Source: an uncultured Bacilli bacterium
GTDB lineage: Bacteria; Bacillota_I; Bacilli_A; RFN20; CAG-288
Direction: 5' to 3'
NCBI GenBank assembly: GCA_934700375.1
Contig: CAKUXT010000108.1
Span: 1 to 6,920, forward strand
Length of the DNA stretch: 6,920 nucleotides
Part shown: positions 5,025-6,920 of the stretch, piece after piece
How the letters are laid out: each line of letters opens with the position of its first letter
How positions within the stretch are numbered: the first letter of the stretch is position 1
Position numbers and translations under genes: made by a program
Notes under the pieces: generated by a model
What the model saw: the letters and a program-made list of their open reading frames with translations, nothing else
The model's database searches: none
What the model was told of the DNA's origin: nothing

Positions 5025-6785
5025 ATGTCTAAACCCTACAAAGGATTTGAGCCGAAATGGTACAAAGGAGAGATTCCGACTGATTCTTATCGTTCCATCT
5101 TCAAATGGGGAGATCCCAAGTTCATCAAAACACCGAAAGAAACCTTATTCTCCATGTTGAAAGAAACTTTCAATATGAAGAACGATGATTTCAAAGAATA
5201 CAGTGAAGACCTTGGACTCGATAAGGTAAAGTTTGATATTGAAAAGAAAGTTGTTAGAGATGAAGACATCAGGTTCTTCAAGGAAGTTCTTGGTGATGAA
5301 TTCGTTCGCGATGATGATTATGCAAGACTCAGTGTCGCTTATGGAAAGACCATGTACGACTTATTGAGACTCCGTGAAAAGAAGATTGAAAATGTTCCTG
5401 ACGCTGTCTTATATCCTGATACGAAAGAACAGATTGAAAAGATCGTAAGTTATTGCGTCGATCATCATATTCCGATGTATGTCTATGGCGGAGGTTCTTC
5501 TGTCACACGCGGTGTCGAGTGCATGAAGGGCGGTGTCTCTTTTGATATGAGACTTCGCTATAACAAGGTCATCAGTTTCAACGAAGTCGATCAGACAATC
5601 ACTGTTCAGACAGGTATGTCCGGTCCGAAGCTGGAAGAGACTTTGAACAATGCCGTTTCTTTATTCAAGGCTAAGAGAGCCTATACCTGCGGCCACTTCC
5701 CGCAGAGCTTTGAATATTCCTCTGTCGGCGGCTGGGTTGTCACACGCGGTGCCGGTCAGAACTCCACTTACTATGGAAAGATCGAAGACATTGTTCTTTC
5801 TCAGGAATACATCACGCCGAGAGGAAAGATCGTCACTTCCCATGCGCCAAGAGAAGCGACAGGACCTAGCATCAATCAGATCATGATGGGAAGCGAAGGC
5901 ACTTTCGGTATCCTGACAGAAGTCACGCTCCGCGTCTTCCGTTATATGCCGGAAAACAGAAAACGTTACTCTTTCATGTTCAAGGACTGGGAGACCGCTC
6001 AGGAAGCAGCTCGTGAGATGATGCAGTGTGAAGGCGGCTATTCTTCTGTTTTCCGTCTCAGCGATCCGGAAGAGACTTCCATCATGCTTCGCTTATACGG
6101 AATCGATGAGACGCCGCTGATGAAGCTTTTCCGCCTGAAAGGATTCAAGGAAAAGGAGATGTGCCTGTTCTTAGGATTCTCCGATGGTGAAAAAGGCTTT
6201 GCCAAGAATGTCAGCAAATGCATCCACCGCATTGCCAAGAGATATAAGGGCATGAGCCTCACAGGCTTTGTCACGAAGTCTTGGGAGAAGGGAAGATTCA
6301 ACGATCCCTATCTTAGAGATTCCATGCAGGATTTCGGTATCATGACCGATACCCTGGAGTGCAGTGTCAACTGGTCCAATATGGCAGAAGTTCACAAGCA
6401 GGTCCGCGCTTTCTGCAAATCAAGACCCAACACCATCTGCATGACGCACATGTCTCATGCTTATCCTCAAGGCGCTAACCTCTATTTCATCTTCATTGCT
6501 CATATGACGGATCTCAACGAATACAAGAATTATCAGGATGGCATCTTGGATGCCATTCAGAAGTCAGGTGCCTCGATGTCACATCATCATGGTATCGGAA
6601 AAGCCTTTGCTCCGTGGCTGGAAGGCTCTTTAGGAAAGAACGAATATGAACTCTTCAGAGTCCTTAAGAACCATTTCGATCCTGAATATCTGATGAATCC
6701 AGGCGGAACATTGGGCCTTGATCTGAAAGATGATGAGAAAATCAGCAAAGATCAGATCATCGATTTCATGAATCGAAAACAGTAA
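5025..6785 (+). CDS. Alkyldihydroxyacetonephosphate synthase (AGPS)-like FAD-binding enzyme
   Basis: This 586-residue enzyme belongs to the vanillyl-alcohol-oxidase/PCMH flavin family (FAD_binding_4 then FAD-oxidase_C). The PP-loop is YVYGGGSSVTRG (GGG at 155-157). GHFPQSFEYSSVGGWVVTRGAG starts at 223, a segment strongly reminiscent of AGPS ('GHxPxSxEfSt-GGWvaTra'). IMMGSEGTFGILTEVTLRVF (M288-GSEGT) closes the FAD domain. In the C-terminal half, HMSHAYPQGANLYFIF (Y487) matches the active-site tyrosine region, SHHHGIGK (519-526) matches the AGPS catalytic histidines, and HFDPEYLMNPGG (550-561) ends the fold. AGPS replaces the acyl chain of acyl-DHAP with a fatty alcohol to make an ether bond. 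D-lactate or glycolate dehydrogenases share the fold but lack SHHHG as far as I recall. AAAGGA (5011-5016) lies 8 bases before the ATG, 14 bases after DUF1667. No PTS2 or other targeting peptide is present; it is probably cytoplasmic or membrane-associated. Activity on acyl-DHAP is inferred. Confidence 0.8.
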   Translation: MSKPYKGFEPKWYKGEIPTDSYRSIFKWGDPKFIKTPKETLFSMLKETFNMKNDDFKEYSEDLGLDKVKFDIEKKVVRDEDIRFFKEVLGDEFVRDDDYARLSVAYGKTMYDLLRLREKKIENVPDAVLYPDTKEQIEKIVSYCVDHHIPMYVYGGGSSVTRGVECMKGGVSFDMRLRYNKVISFNEVDQTITVQTGMSGPKLEETLNNAVSLFKAKRAYTCGHFPQSFEYSSVGGWVVTRGAGQNSTYYGKIEDIVLSQEYITPRGKIVTSHAPREATGPSINQIMMGSEGTFGILTEVTLRVFRYMPENRKRYSFMFKDWETAQEAAREMMQCEGGYSSVFRLSDPEETSIMLRLYGIDETPLMKLFRLKGFKEKEMCLFLGFSDGEKGFAKNVSKCIHRIAKRYKGMSLTGFVTKSWEKGRFNDPYLRDSMQDFGIMTDTLECSVNWSNMAEVHKQVRAFCKSRPNTICMTHMSHAYPQGANLYFIFIAHMTDLNEYKNYQDGILDAIQKSGASMSHHHGIGKAFAPWLEGSLGKNEYELFRVLKNHFDPEYLMNPGGTLGLDLKDDEKISKDQIIDFMNRKQ

Positions 6786-6804
6786 AGGAAAAGAGCAAAA
6801 CGTT

Positions 6805-6870
6805 ATGAAGCATATCTTTGTCATTAATCCGAACGCCGGAAAGAAGAGACTTGTCAATAATTCTGTGTAA
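6805..6870 (+). pseudogene. 5' start of a diacylglycerol kinase-family lipid kinase gene, frame broken after 21 codons
   Basis: An ATG 19 bases after the AGPS-like stop begins MKHIFVINPNAGKK, the usual opening of diacylglycerol/lipid kinase catalytic-domain proteins (beta strand, then the NPxAG-K nucleotide-loop motif). A purine-rich AAAGAG (6790-6795) precedes it. The frame then meets a TAA at 6868-6870, and the other two forward frames also have stops in this short stretch (TAA at 6858-6860 and 6878-6880), so one simple frameshift does not rescue it. The gene is therefore either a decayed remnant or, being within 55 bases of the window end, disrupted by sequence or assembly error. If intact in reality, it would phosphorylate a lipid such as diacylglycerol and add a lipid step to the operon. 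Confidence 0.5.
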
Positions 6871-6911
6871 ATCTTTGTAATGCAAATGACTTCATCATTG
6901 TCATCAATCCG
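6818..6911 (+). repeat. Short near-repeats around the broken lipid-kinase start
   Basis: TTGTCATTAATCCG (6818-6831) recurs as TTGTCATCAATCCG (6898-6911), 13 of 14 bases identical. A looser copy TTGTCAATAATTCT lies at 6851-6864. The first copy encodes VINP of the kinase start, and the last encodes IVINP but in a different reading frame (preceded by DFI). This may be a partial duplication, or a false join at the sequence end between two similar 'xIINP' gene starts. The repeat is seen directly; its origin is not. Confidence 0.35.
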
Positions 6912-6920
6912 TATCGTCTT

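Overview
The window looks like chromosomal DNA from a low-to-moderate GC, anaerobic Gram-positive bacterium (Bacillota). Support comes from strong AGGAG/GGAGG-type ribosome binding sites, very tight gene packing, and the pairing of a GlpA-like flavoprotein carrying a C-terminal [2Fe-2S] domain with a GlpB-like flavoprotein and a DUF1667 protein, a set common in anaerobic Firmicutes. An Erysipelotrichia-like host is my guess from overall feel, not something the sequence proves. All supported genes are on the + strand.

Left part (1-865): the last 47 codons of a membrane protein (one hydrophobic segment and a short charged tail) end at 146. They overlap by one base (TAATG) a 239-residue protein. 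I read this protein as a free-standing homologue of the middle domain of acetyl-CoA synthase (CODH/ACS beta subunit). It ends just after a C-x2-C-x5-C cluster that sits where the first three cysteines of the ACS A-cluster begin, and the rest of the ACS catalytic domain is absent.

Intergenic part (866-1172, about 307 bases): two inverted repeats. One is a long terminator-like hairpin with a T-tract (960-1020) that probably ends the left transcription unit. Next come a sigma-A type promoter (1101-1129) and a perfect 16-bp palindrome (1142-1157) just downstream of the predicted start site, immediately before the ribosome binding site of a TetR regulator gene.

Right part (1173-6920): one dense operon. 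The order is a TetR-family regulator; a GlpA-like FAD oxidoreductase with a BFD-type [2Fe-2S] domain and an unusual BON-like N-terminal extension; a GlpB-like NAD/FAD oxidoreductase; a DUF1667 Cys-cluster protein; an alkyl-dihydroxyacetonephosphate synthase (AGPS)-like flavoenzyme; and the start of a diacylglycerol-kinase-family lipid kinase whose frame breaks after 21 codons close to the window end. Junctions are 1 base, 4 bases, a 4-base overlap, 14 bases and 19 bases.

The content suggests one idea. The GlpA/GlpB/DUF1667 trio would interconvert glycerol-3-phosphate and dihydroxyacetone phosphate. The AGPS-like enzyme would act on an acyl-DHAP-type substrate to make an ether-linked lipid precursor, and a lipid kinase and a self-regulating TetR repressor would complete a lipid module. 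The homologies are visible in the sequence; the pathway is inference. No DHAP acyltransferase or alkyl-DHAP reductase is visible in the window.
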